A stretch of 13,211 bases of DNA from Bacteroidales bacterium (GTDB lineage Bacteria; Bacteroidota; Bacteroidia; Bacteroidales; UBA932). The notes beneath the pieces were generated by a model. That model had not been told where the DNA came from and ran no database searches. It saw only the letters and a list, made by a program, of their open reading frames with translations. This document shows, one piece after another, positions 1 through 7,340 of this stretch; position 1 is the first letter of the stretch; the number at the start of each line of letters is the position of its first letter. The stretch lies in contig JAEDMF010000032.1 in NCBI GenBank assembly GCA_016303175.1, positions 1-13,211 of the forward strand. The letters are read 5' to 3'. The position numbers and the translations under genes are program-made.

Positions 1-2
1 CG

Positions 3-479
3 TCCACCGGAATCAACTCCATAAGTTATGGTTATTTCGGAGGTATAGTCGGAATGGCCAGATACACTGACATCACAGGTTGTGTGAACACGACGGAATT
101 CAAGGGGAATGCCGTCAAAGGAACTACATTGGGCGGCATACTTGGCATTACTCACTATGGTGTTGTGGTTCGCGGCTGCGAGGCCCGTTTCAAGGCCACC
201 GAGTTTGCGATTGCCGGCGGTATAGTCGGAGCCTGCAACACGGGCTCTCCCTACCAAGCTGTCATCGAGGACAACATAGCCGAGCTGGAATTCACAACTT
301 CTTATGCTTCACCGATATTTGGTGCCGTTGCGCGCAACCCTGTTGCCGCGACCGTAGTTCAGAACAACGGCATCAAGGGCAGCTTCAACGGTACGGCATT
401 CTCTGAAGAATATGCGCCTTATATCGGCACCGGTACCTTCACCTGTGCCGAGAACAAGCCGAATTATGTCATTCAATGA
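3..479 (+). CDS. GLUG-repeat surface protein, C-terminal part (5' end outside window)
   Basis: The frame is open from the left edge with no stop, so this is the last 158 residues of a longer protein; the ATG at 54 lies inside the repeat and is not a convincing start. The visible part holds three GGIVG/GGILG turns about 35-40 residues apart, each followed by a variable stretch with a Cys (ITGCVN, VRGCEA). This is the look of the GLUG motif found in secreted Bacteroidota proteins. No catalytic motif is visible, so a beta-rich adhesive or substrate-binding role is inferred from the repeat type only. The stop is 12 bases before the next gene, which carries the same repeat type in its middle, so the two are probably co-transcribed and related by duplication or domain sharing. 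Confidence 0.75.
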   Translation, partial: STGINSISYGYFGGIVGMARYTDITGCVNTTEFKGNAVKGTTLGGILGITHYGVVVRGCEARFKATEFAIAGGIVGACNTGSPYQAVIEDNIAELEFTTSYASPIFGAVARNPVAATVVQNNGIKGSFNGTAFSEEYAPYIGTGTFTCAENKPNYVIQ

Positions 480-491
480 TATGGTTAAGAT

Positions 492-3400
492 ATGAGAAAA
501 TCTCTTCTTTCCTTTGCTTTGGCGGCAGCCCTTGCATCATGTTCCACAGGAAATGATGCGGGGCTGTCCCGTATTTCTGTGCTCGAGGTAAGTCTTGAGG
601 ACGAAACCAGGACCTCAATGGGCGCTTCCGAAGACGGCTTCCGTAAACTTTTCTGGTCAGAAGGCGACAGGCTTGCTGCAGGTTCTCTTGTGTCCGATGC
701 TCTGACCGCCCAGTCGGCAGGCAGCCGTTCGGCGCAGTTCACCTTCAGCGAGCCGCTTCCCGCTCCGCTTACGGTACTCTATCCGGCTGAATTCTACAAG
801 GATGCCGCCACAATTACGCTCCCTCAGCTGCAAACTTATGTGGAAGGCAGTTTCGCGAGCAATACTAATCCCTGTGCGGCTTATGCTGAAGATCTTTCTT
901 CCGGCGTCACTCTGCAGCACCTTTGTGCCATAATCTGCGTAAAACTGCAGAAAGGTAATCACGAACATCCCATAAAGGGAGTCATCTTTAAGGGCGGTGC
1001 AGATGAGAAGGTTGCCGGTGATTTTTCAATTGACTATAAGACTGCCACTTTGACTCCCGCAGCAGGAGCGTTGTCCATTCTGAAGCTCGCAACTGGAGGC
1101 CTCAGCCTTGCCGAGACCCCCGCCGAGCTCTATTTTGTAGTTCCTGCCGGCCATTATGAGGGCTTCTCCTTCCGTATCGTGGACAGTGCGAACCATTATA
1201 TGGACGCCTCCAAGAAATCAGCTGTGGATTTGCTCCCGGGCAGGGTATATACCCTTGACGAGGCCTTGACTTATGCTCCAACGGGCACTCTCGTAGATGC
1301 TGGGATGGGAGATTTCACAGCTACGGGCACCGTGGTGCAGAAAATTGCCTCAGCTGCCGAGTGGAACAGTTTTGCAGCCGATTACAACGCCGGCAAATTC
1401 TCTTCCGTTGACCCGGGTGTCTTTTCTGTTCAACTGACTGAGGACTTGGATTTTTCGGCTTGCAGTTCCGAATTCGTGACCATAAATGTCTTCTCCGGTG
1501 GAATGGAAGGCCAGGGCCACAAGATTACCAACCTTGCAGCTTCCGGCCCGCTTTTCGGGACCTTGGACAATGCCAGTGTCACAGACCTGCATATCGATGC
1601 CAGCTGCAGCTTCAATGACTCTTCAAGCGACAGTTTTGGCCCCATTGCCTCCGTAGTTAGCGGAATGCAGCGCAACAATATCATCGAGTCTTGCTCCTGC
1701 GATGCGGTCATTTCTACTACGGCAGCCGTTGCCGGAGGTCTGTTCGGCGCTTTGGAGTCCGGTGCCCTGATGCGCTATTGCACTTTCAAGGGCAGCATAA
1801 CCTCTTCCGGTACCGTGGGCGGTCTTGTGGGCTCTTTGGGTGATTGTGATATGGACGACTGCATCAATTACGGCGACGTCACCTGTCCTGCAGACGGCCG
1901 TTCAGGCGGTATCATCGGTGTTGTTGAAAGTCCTTCCTGCATTGTTACGGGCGGCGGTAATTACGGCAAGGTCATAACGGCCGCCTCCAAGCACGGCTTG
2001 CTCGTCGGGGAATTTTCCAATTTGTCCAGTCTTTCCGGTTCCTTCGTGGGCGGTGCCTGCTACACCTATGCCGAAGACGGCAACCATCTGCGCCATTCCG
2101 TAAGTGAGACCAACTGGCTTACCGAACATACAGGCTACGGCTATTCTTCCGTTGCTTCCAAGATATCGGGGCTGACTTCGTCTTTCGGCGCCGGTTCCGA
2201 GCTTACGTTGAAGGATGCCGAGCTGCGCATTCTCTTCATCGGAAACAGCTTCACCGATGATGCTGTGAAACATTTGCCGGGAATGATAGCCGCAGCGGGC
2301 CTGAGCAGCAAGATAACCATTGCTCATATGTACTATGGCGGCCGCATAATGCAGGAGTATAATGACTGGACCAAGAGCGACTACACCCTCAACAAATTCG
2401 AGGCTGGAGCCGCCACCAGCACATGGACCACTCATTCCTCCAAGGTTTCCATCGCCGAGGTGGCAGCCTGCGGCAGATGGGACATCATCACGATGCAGGA
2501 ACATACGGGCAATTTTCACGGTTGGACATGGGATAGCACGGAGAAGTCGTATTTTGAGGGAATGTTCAGCAAACTTTCCGCCACCCAGCAGAAAGAGCCT
2601 TCCTACTATTATATACTCTCGCAGGCATATTATGATATGAATAAGATAGGTTCGGCTTCAAGACCATATATGACCTGGCCTCTCGAAAGCACCCGCAGCG
2701 CCCAACTTGCTATGTATGACGTCATAGTGGATTACGGCAAAAAAGTGATGAACGATATGCCCTTCGATGGAGTGCTTGCCACGGGAACGGCCCTGCAGAA
2801 CCTGCGCACGAGCAAGCTGAACAACTCTATGGACCTAACCAGAGACGGTTATCATATGGATTACGGCATCAGCCGCTACAGTGCTGCCTGCCTGCTGTTT
2901 GAAAGCCTCATTACGCCCAAGTTCGGAGTGAAGGTTGACGATTTCAGCTACAGATATTCCAATGCAAGCACCGTTTCAGGCTCGTACAGCACTCCCGTTA
3001 CCGACATCAATGCCCCTATAGCTCTCGAAGCCGCCCGCTATGCTATGGCCAGTCCTTTCGTTATTACCGATATGAATTCCGGAGCCCAGACCAAGGTCAG
3101 CATAATTGGTGATTCTATCAGCACTTTCAAGGGTTGGCTGGATGCAACGTCAGTGGACGGCAAGACTTGCACTACGCATTACCCTAATACATCCAATTCT
3201 GCCTGCGACGTATCCACTGTTGATAAAACCTGGTGGTACAGGCTCATTTACGGCAAGATGCGCAATGGAGTGCTGGAATCCAACATTTCTTCGGGCAACA
3301 CCACTGTAGTGCAGAATACTACTGCCACAAATTATGCTACCCAGTACTGGTACAATTGGGATTTCTGCACCAGATTGCAGAAGCTCGGAGTTGGCAATCC

Positions 3401-3875
3401 CGATGTGATATTCATCCACGGAGGTACCAACGACCTGGGTCACATTAAGTCTTACGGTGCATCAGAATGTCTTATCGGTACTCAGGCGATGAACAGCAGC
3501 GAAGCTCCCGATGCGGACCTGCTTCAAAATCTGTTCGCCACAGCTGATGCCGCCACCACCCTTACAGCGGCAGAGGCTCTGGATTTCTCCACGTTCTGTT
3601 CTGCCTATGTCAAGTTGCTTCAGATGATAAAGGTACGTTATCCCGACGCCAAGGTAGTCTGCATCATAGGCGACTGCGTGTCGGCCGGTATGCAGTCCGC
3701 AATCAAGAGCATAGCCGAGCATTACGGTGCTAAATATGTGGATTTGTTGGCCATCAATGGCTACAGGGGTACTTCTCCTATCAGCAAATACGACGGCGCT
3801 GTTCATCCGGACGCTGCCGGAATGGCCTATATGGCGGATGAGATTTTCAGCCAGGTGGGTACTTGGATTGAGTAA
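492..3875 (+). CDS. Large lipoprotein: fimbrillin-like N-terminus, GLUG repeats, DUF4886 and second SGNH hydrolase
   Basis: The 1127-residue product begins with a lipoprotein signal (MRKSLLSFALAAALASC; lipidated Cys17), implying an outer-membrane or surface anchor. Residues about 25-255 carry TRTSMG, FWSEGDRLAA and GRVYTLDEAL, resembling the N-terminal domain of fimbrillin/Mfa-like Bacteroidota lipoproteins. Residues about 300-530 include GLUG-like turns GGLFG (415), GGLVG (443) and GGIIG (472). A first SGNH-type module of DUF4886 appearance starts near 577, with GNSF (Ser586) and DGYH (Asp785, His788). A second SGNH/GDSL module starts near 870, with GDSIS (Ser875), GGTND (977-981) and DGAVHP (Asp1101, His1105). 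Esterase or deacetylase action on a glycan is inferred from SGNH families; the substrate is unknown. In the second module Asp and His are three residues apart instead of the usual two. The start is fixed by the signal peptide. Confidence 0.85.
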   Translation: MRKSLLSFALAAALASCSTGNDAGLSRISVLEVSLEDETRTSMGASEDGFRKLFWSEGDRLAAGSLVSDALTAQSAGSRSAQFTFSEPLPAPLTVLYPAEFYKDAATITLPQLQTYVEGSFASNTNPCAAYAEDLSSGVTLQHLCAIICVKLQKGNHEHPIKGVIFKGGADEKVAGDFSIDYKTATLTPAAGALSILKLATGGLSLAETPAELYFVVPAGHYEGFSFRIVDSANHYMDASKKSAVDLLPGRVYTLDEALTYAPTGTLVDAGMGDFTATGTVVQKIASAAEWNSFAADYNAGKFSSVDPGVFSVQLTEDLDFSACSSEFVTINVFSGGMEGQGHKITNLAASGPLFGTLDNASVTDLHIDASCSFNDSSSDSFGPIASVVSGMQRNNIIESCSCDAVISTTAAVAGGLFGALESGALMRYCTFKGSITSSGTVGGLVGSLGDCDMDDCINYGDVTCPADGRSGGIIGVVESPSCIVTGGGNYGKVITAASKHGLLVGEFSNLSSLSGSFVGGACYTYAEDGNHLRHSVSETNWLTEHTGYGYSSVASKISGLTSSFGAGSELTLKDAELRILFIGNSFTDDAVKHLPGMIAAAGLSSKITIAHMYYGGRIMQEYNDWTKSDYTLNKFEAGAATSTWTTHSSKVSIAEVAACGRWDIITMQEHTGNFHGWTWDSTEKSYFEGMFSKLSATQQKEPSYYYILSQAYYDMNKIGSASRPYMTWPLESTRSAQLAMYDVIVDYGKKVMNDMPFDGVLATGTALQNLRTSKLNNSMDLTRDGYHMDYGISRYSAACLLFESLITPKFGVKVDDFSYRYSNASTVSGSYSTPVTDINAPIALEAARYAMASPFVITDMNSGAQTKVSIIGDSISTFKGWLDATSVDGKTCTTHYPNTSNSACDVSTVDKTWWYRLIYGKMRNGVLESNISSGNTTVVQNTTATNYATQYWYNWDFCTRLQKLGVGNPDVIFIHGGTNDLGHIKSYGASECLIGTQAMNSSEAPDADLLQNLFATADAATTLTAAEALDFSTFCSAYVKLLQMIKVRYPDAKVVCIIGDCVSAGMQSAIKSIAEHYGAKYVDLLAINGYRGTSPISKYDGAVHPDAAGMAYMADEIFSQVGTWIE

Positions 3876-3906
3876 TTTGAGTAGTAAGGTCTGATTTTCA
3901 AATTAC
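3872..3906. terminator. Possible bidirectional terminator hairpin between convergent genes
   Basis: A 9-bp perfect inverted repeat, GTAATTTGA (3872-3880) and TCAAATTAC (3898-3906), surrounds a 17-base loop. It starts at the stop codon of the upstream lipoprotein gene and ends 12 bases before the stop of the convergent maturase gene. It is AT-rich and no clear U-run follows on either strand, so its function as a terminator is inferred from position. Confidence 0.4.
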
Positions 3907-3917
3907 CAGGCATATTT

Positions 3918-5201
3918 CTATAAAGTCCCGGCCGGAGTGATGTTCTCGAGCATTATTCCGGCCGGCGCCTTGCCTTCCAGAAGCAATTCCTTCATTCTGT
4001 CCATATAGGGGGCGATGTGGCTGAAGAAGCGGGTGTAGCCTTCGCATAGGGCACAGAGGCCTTTTTCTCCTTTGTCAGTGGTGGCGAAGCGGTGCTTGGG
4101 ACATTCTCCGTGGCAGGCGAAGTACCAGCGGCAGGAAAGGCACTTGCGCGGCAGGCCGTTGCGTTTGTCCATACCGAACTTGACTTGGGCAGGACTGCGC
4201 ATAAGTTCACCCACGTCGTCGGTGAAGACATTGCCTAATTTGTATTTGGGATAGACAAAGTGGTCGCAGCAGTACAGGTCGCCGTTGTGCTCCACGATGC
4301 TGTTGCCTCCGCAGGTTTCTCCATAGACACAGGTGCCGGGTTGGGCGCCGCACCAGCAGGCCAGGGCACAGTCGAAGAGGTTGACGAAATAGCGCCCTAC
4401 ATCCTGTTTCACCCAAAGGTCGAAAATGTCGCACATAAACTCTCCGAATGCTCTTGAACCCACACTCCAGGGGGCCAGCACCGCACCTTCCTCCGACGGG
4501 TCCACTATGTAGGGCCTTGCCGCTTTGTTTGCCACTCCGGAGCTCTTGAGGGGGTATTTCACGTGCTCCACTACGGGCATAAATTGCATATAGCGTGTGC
4601 CCAGCCCCTTGAGAAAGTTGTACACCCTCGCGCCTTGACCTTCGCTGTTGTGGTTGATGGTGGACATTGTGTTGTATTCCACCCCGTGCCTGTACAGCCT
4701 TTCAATTCCCCGCATCACCCGCTCGAAGGTAGGCGCCCCGCCCTTGTCCTTGCGGTTTTTGTCGTGAATGTCCTCTGGACCGTCAATGGAAATTCCAATC
4801 AGGAAGCCATTGTCCTTGAAAAAACGGGCGAAGTCCTCGTTTATGAGAGTGCCGTTGGTCTGGAGGCTGTTTGTTATGGTCTTGCCTGCGGCATATTTCT
4901 GCTGGAGCCTTACAGCTGTACGGTAGAAGTCCAGACCCATTACAAGGGGTTCCCCGCCGTGCCATGTGAAGTTCACTACAGGCACTTCGTTGGCTTTTAT
5001 GTAGGCCTTGATGAACTTTTCAAGCTCTTCCACGCTCATACGAGGCTCCAGTCCCGAGTAAATCTCGGCCTTGTCCAGATAGTAGCAGTAGCGGCAGTCC
5101 AGATTACAGAGCGAACCTGCCGGCTTGACCATTGCATTGAAGGCGAGCGGGCCGTTCAGACGCGTGGCGTCTTCGAAGGTAAGAGTGTTCTTGAAGTCCA
5201 T
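3918..5201 (-). CDS. Anaerobic sulfatase-maturing enzyme (radical SAM/SPASM)
   Basis: The 427-residue protein is a cytoplasmic radical SAM enzyme expected to oxidise the active-site Ser or Cys of sulfatases to formylglycine. The SAM cluster motif CxxxCxxC is at Cys32, Cys36 and Cys39 (CNLDCRYC), with HGGEP at 81-85. A SPASM-type region rich in Cys follows, including YCCDHF, where Asp313 sits at the place of the anSME general base, then KCLSC and FACHGEC clusters near the C-terminus. The length fits the family. The ATG at 5201 is chosen because the longer frame runs through the intergenic promoter region; Met24 (just before VKPAG) is an alternative start that would leave the cluster motif close to the N-terminus. 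It is divergent from a Ser-type sulfatase, its likely client, and convergent with the esterase lipoprotein. Confidence 0.92.
   Translation of the reverse strand: MDFKNTLTFEDATRLNGPLAFNAMVKPAGSLCNLDCRYCYYLDKAEIYSGLEPRMSVEELEKFIKAYIKANEVPVVNFTWHGGEPLVMGLDFYRTAVRLQQKYAAGKTITNSLQTNGTLINEDFARFFKDNGFLIGISIDGPEDIHDKNRKDKGGAPTFERVMRGIERLYRHGVEYNTMSTINHNSEGQGARVYNFLKGLGTRYMQFMPVVEHVKYPLKSSGVANKAARPYIVDPSEEGAVLAPWSVGSRAFGEFMCDIFDLWVKQDVGRYFVNLFDCALACWCGAQPGTCVYGETCGGNSIVEHNGDLYCCDHFVYPKYKLGNVFTDDVGELMRSPAQVKFGMDKRNGLPRKCLSCRWYFACHGECPKHRFATTDKGEKGLCALCEGYTRFFSHIAPYMDRMKELLLEGKAPAGIMLENITPAGTL
3928..3965. repeat. Long GC-rich hairpin inside the 3' end of the maturase gene
   Basis: CCGGCCGGA (3928-3936) pairs perfectly with TCCGGCCGG (3957-3965). 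The pairing continues inward on plus-strand RNA almost to the centre with three G-U wobbles, giving a stem of up to about 18 base pairs. On minus-strand RNA the wobbles become C-A mismatches, so the fold is stronger on a transcript reading through from the left. The sequence encodes PAG-IMLENIT-PAG, and the repeated codons CCG GCC GGA create the outer arms. Confidence 0.6.
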
Positions 5202-5232
5202 TTTGAAGGACGAAAATAAATATTTAATTTTG
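5202..5232 (+). promoter_or_regulatory. Bacteroidota promoter for the sulfatase
   Basis: TTTG (5202-5205), a 19-base spacer and TAATTTTG (5225-5232) match the primary sigma factor consensus of Bacteroides (-33 TTTG, -7 TAnnTTTG) exactly. It lies 21 bases upstream of the ATG at 5254. This supports that start and excludes the longer frame opening at 5125. Confidence 0.7.
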
Positions 5233-5241
5233 AAGAACAAA
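5211..5241 (-). promoter_or_regulatory. Candidate Bacteroidota promoter for the sulfatase maturase
   Basis: Read on the minus strand, TTTG (5241-5238) is followed after 19 bases by TATTTTCG (5218-5211), one mismatch from TAnnTTTG. The predicted transcript start lies only a few bases before the ATG at 5201, so the mRNA would be nearly leaderless, unless translation starts at the in-frame ATG 23 codons downstream. It interleaves with the opposite-strand promoter. Confidence 0.5.
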
Positions 5242-5253
5242 ATTGATTTCCTT

Positions 5254-6837
5254 ATGCAGAACAAAATGACAGCCACGGGATTCAAGGTGGTTTTTGTCGG
5301 CTCAGCCGCCGCGGCGCTTGCCTCCTGTGTACAGAATGCGCCCCGCCTTCGTCCCAACATCGTTTACATTATGACGGACGACCATACCGCCCAAATGATG
5401 AGCTGCTATGATGACAGGTTCATGCAGACCCCCAATCTCGACAGAATAGCCGAGGATGGAGTCCGCTTTACCAATAGTTTTGTGGCCAATTCCTTGAGCG
5501 GGCCCAGCAGGGCTTGTATGCTGACCGGCAAGCACAGTTGTGCAAACCGTTTCTTTGACAACACGACCTGCGTTTTCGACTCTACCCAGCAGACCTTCCC
5601 GAAGTTGCTTCAGGAGGCTGGCTACCAGACAGCCGTCATAGGCAAGTGGCATTTGGAGAGCCTGCCGACAGGTTTCGATTTCTGGGAAATTGTGCCCGGC
5701 CAGGGGGATTACTACAATCCTGATTTCATACAGCAGGACGGCAGCACTGTACGCCGCCACGGTTATCTGACAAACATCATTACCGATGATGCCATAGACT
5801 GGCTGGAGAACCGCAGAGACAAGGATAAGCCTTTCTGCTTGCTGGTACACCACAAAGCCATACACCGCAACTGGATGGCCGACACCTGTGATTTGGAACT
5901 CTACGAGGACAGGACCTTCCCTCTGCCCGAGAACTTCTATGATACTTACGAAGGCCGTCCCGCTGCCGCCTCCCAGGAGATGTCCATTGTCCGCGATATG
6001 GACCCTCTTTACGACCTGAAGATGTTCCGCGAGGGTCACCACAGCGACAAGAGCGACAAGTACGAACTCTTCGTGTCCCGTATGGACAAGGAGCAGAAAG
6101 CCGCTTGGGACGCCTTTTACGACCCTATCCGTGACGAATTTTTCAGCAGTAAGCTTAGCGGTCGGGAACTCCACGAGTGGAAGTACAACCGCTATATGCG
6201 TGATTATATGAAGGTAGTCAAGAGTCTGGACGACAATGTCGGCAGATTGCTGGATTATCTGGATGCGGCTTCCCTCACGGACAATACCCTCATAGTCTAT
6301 ACCTCGGATCAGGGTTTCTATATGGGAGAGCACGGTTGGTTCGACAAGAGGTTTATGTACGAAGAGTCAATGCATACCCCTCTGGTGATGAAACTGCCCA
6401 AGGGCTATAAGGCAAAAGGAGACATTGATGCGATGGTGCAGAACATCGACTATGCTCCCACCTTCCTTGAGGCGGCGGGGATTACGCCTCCTGAGGACAT
6501 TCAGGGCATTTCAATGCTGCCACTGCTCAAGGAGGGAAAGGCTTTCAAGGGAGAGTGGCGCGACGCCCTATACTACCATTTTTATGAATATCCCGCGGAG
6601 CACAGCGTCAAGAGACATTATGGAGTTCGTACAGATGAATGGAAATTGATACATTTTTACAATGATATCGACCACTGGGAGCTTTATAATCTGCGCGAGG
6701 ACCCTTCAGAAATGCATAACCTCTACGGCTTGGAAGGCACAGAAGAAATTACCGCCACTCTGAAAGAGCGTCTGCTCGCGCTCCAGGAGGAATACTCCGA
6801 TCCCGTCCGCTTCGGCCCTTCCCACGATAAGGATTAA
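5254..6837 (+). CDS. Ser-type sulfatase lipoprotein, probable GlcNAc-6-O-sulfatase (S1_11-like)
   Basis: The 527-residue protein hydrolyses a sulfate ester, probably in the periplasm or at the surface. Its signal ends in ALASC (Cys25), so it should be a lipoprotein; ATG 5266 (Met5) is an alternative start. The sulfatase signature SGPSRACMLTG puts Ser82 at the formylglycine position, the kind converted by anaerobic maturases such as the divergent neighbour. Metal and active-site motifs are MTDDHT (Asp42, Asp43), GKWH (130-133), HHKAIHR (199-205) and SDQGF (Asp352, Gln353). Blocks such as GEHGWFDKRFMYEE and EYPAEHSVKRHYG resemble GlcNAc-6-sulfatases of subfamily S1_11 from mucin-using Bacteroides. 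The family is clear; the substrate is inferred from recalled similarity. Length is normal. Confidence 0.9.
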   Translation: MQNKMTATGFKVVFVGSAAAALASCVQNAPRLRPNIVYIMTDDHTAQMMSCYDDRFMQTPNLDRIAEDGVRFTNSFVANSLSGPSRACMLTGKHSCANRFFDNTTCVFDSTQQTFPKLLQEAGYQTAVIGKWHLESLPTGFDFWEIVPGQGDYYNPDFIQQDGSTVRRHGYLTNIITDDAIDWLENRRDKDKPFCLLVHHKAIHRNWMADTCDLELYEDRTFPLPENFYDTYEGRPAAASQEMSIVRDMDPLYDLKMFREGHHSDKSDKYELFVSRMDKEQKAAWDAFYDPIRDEFFSSKLSGRELHEWKYNRYMRDYMKVVKSLDDNVGRLLDYLDAASLTDNTLIVYTSDQGFYMGEHGWFDKRFMYEESMHTPLVMKLPKGYKAKGDIDAMVQNIDYAPTFLEAAGITPPEDIQGISMLPLLKEGKAFKGEWRDALYYHFYEYPAEHSVKRHYGVRTDEWKLIHFYNDIDHWELYNLREDPSEMHNLYGLEGTEEITATLKERLLALQEEYSDPVRFGPSHDKD

Positions 6838-6842
6838 CTATC

Positions 6843-7004
6843 TCAGGCCTTGCCGGCAATCTTTCCGGCGAGGTTTAGGAAAGCCATTGCCTCTTCCTTT
6901 ATTATAGTCTTGACCTCCACTTCTGTTCCTTTGCCGCAGGCCCTGATGAGGGCCGCGCGCGTTTCGTCAATAATTAAAGAATAAATGTTTGTTATAATAA
7001 ACAT
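6843..7004 (-). pseudogene. mrp remnant: 53-codon internally deleted chimera
   Basis: On the minus strand an open frame runs from an ATG at 7004 to a TGA at 6843. After about 14 unrelated AT-rich codons it reads TRAALIRACGKGTEVEVK then TIIKEEA, aligning with Mrp residues 59-83 (encoded at 9493-9566), and then jumps in frame to AFLNLAGKIAGKA, aligning with Mrp residues 338-350 (8690-8728). About 253 residues, including the Walker A loop, are missing, as is the Mrp N-terminus. A 23-base block at 6852-6874 is identical to 8699-8721. It begins five bases after the sulfatase stop. It cannot be a functional ATPase. Whether the intact small frame is expressed is unknown, and its ATG lies inside the hipBA operator. 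Confidence 0.8.
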
Positions 7005-7006
7005 TT
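6983..7006. promoter_or_regulatory. Inverted repeat, probable HipB operator
   Basis: AAATGTTT (6983-6990) and AAACATTT (6999-7006) are perfect 8-bp inverted arms with an 8-base spacer that itself contains the palindrome TTATAA. The repeat covers the -33 element and spacer of the hipBA promoter. The N8 geometry is the same as the TATCC-N8-GGATA operator of E. coli HipB, which supports autorepression by the HipB/HipA complex; binding is inferred. Confidence 0.6.
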
Positions 7007-7019
7007 TTAGTTAATTTTG
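6988..7019 (+). promoter_or_regulatory. hipBA promoter
   Basis: TTTG (6988-6991), a 20-base spacer and TAATTTTG (7012-7019) match the Bacteroidota consensus exactly. Transcription should begin near 7024-7027, leaving a leader of about 15 bases before the ATG at 7041. The TTG at 7017 lies inside the -7 element and cannot be the start codon. Confidence 0.7.
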
Positions 7020-7040
7020 CGCCTAATAAAATACACTGAT

Positions 7041-7340
7041 ATGGGGAAACAGACATTTGGGAAAATGATGCCTAGATCATTGAGCCAAGCATTGGAACTG
7101 ATGGGAGAGCAGATTATGCTGGCTAGGAAACGCAGGCATCTCTCTATGCAGGATATAGCAGACAGGGCAACAGTGACACGTCTTACGGTTTCAAAGGTGG
7201 AGCATGGAGACCCTACGGTTTCCATGGGCATCTATGCACGTGTGTTATACGCGTTGAATTTGGAAAAGGATATTACCTTGCTGGCTGCTGATGATGCTCT
7301 CGGTAGACAATTACAAGATGCAGAATTACTAAAGAAATGA
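7041..7340 (+). CDS. hipB: HipB-like XRE-family antitoxin
   Basis: The 99-residue DNA-binding protein has a helix-turn-helix at about residues 34-56 (LSMQDIADRATVTRLTVSKV), followed by HGDPTVSMGIYARVLYAL and a tail LGRQLQD, a pattern seen in XRE proteins paired with HipA kinases. It should bind the inverted repeat upstream and neutralise HipA by complex formation. The ATG at 7041 is chosen because an earlier in-frame TTG lies within the promoter. Its stop overlaps the hipA start in an ATGA, so the two are translationally coupled. Base composition is AT-richer than the flanking genes, which fits acquisition by transfer. Family assignment is firm from context; the exact role is inferred. Confidence 0.88.
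   Translation: MGKQTFGKMMPRSLSQALELMGEQIMLARKRRHLSMQDIADRATVTRLTVSKVEHGDPTVSMGIYARVLYALNLEKDITLLAADDALGRQLQDAELLKK

Noticed and set aside
1..479. CRISPR-like or tandem DNA repeat behind the GGIVG periodicity
   Set aside because: The periodicity is only at protein level; the DNA between turns is not repeated.
1902..2519. 205-codon minus-strand frame inside the esterase lipoprotein
   Set aside because: Shadow of a well-supported gene with no own promoter or family features.
4563..5219. 218-codon plus-strand frame across the maturase gene
   Set aside because: Antisense to the radical SAM enzyme, including its CxxxCxxC motif; no supporting signals.
5125..5253. Longer N-terminus for the sulfatase from an ATG at 5125
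   Set aside because: It would run through the maturase coding sequence and both promoters and would bury the lipoprotein signal.
5302..6333. 343-codon open frame on the minus strand
   Set aside because: It is entirely antisense to the sulfatase, whose signature motifs are certain; its translation has no recognisable domain.
6852..6874. GCCGG/CCGGC hairpin as a terminator, present twice (also 8699-8721)
   Set aside because: It codes for the conserved AGKIAG end of Mrp in both copies and has no U-run, so shared ancestry explains it.
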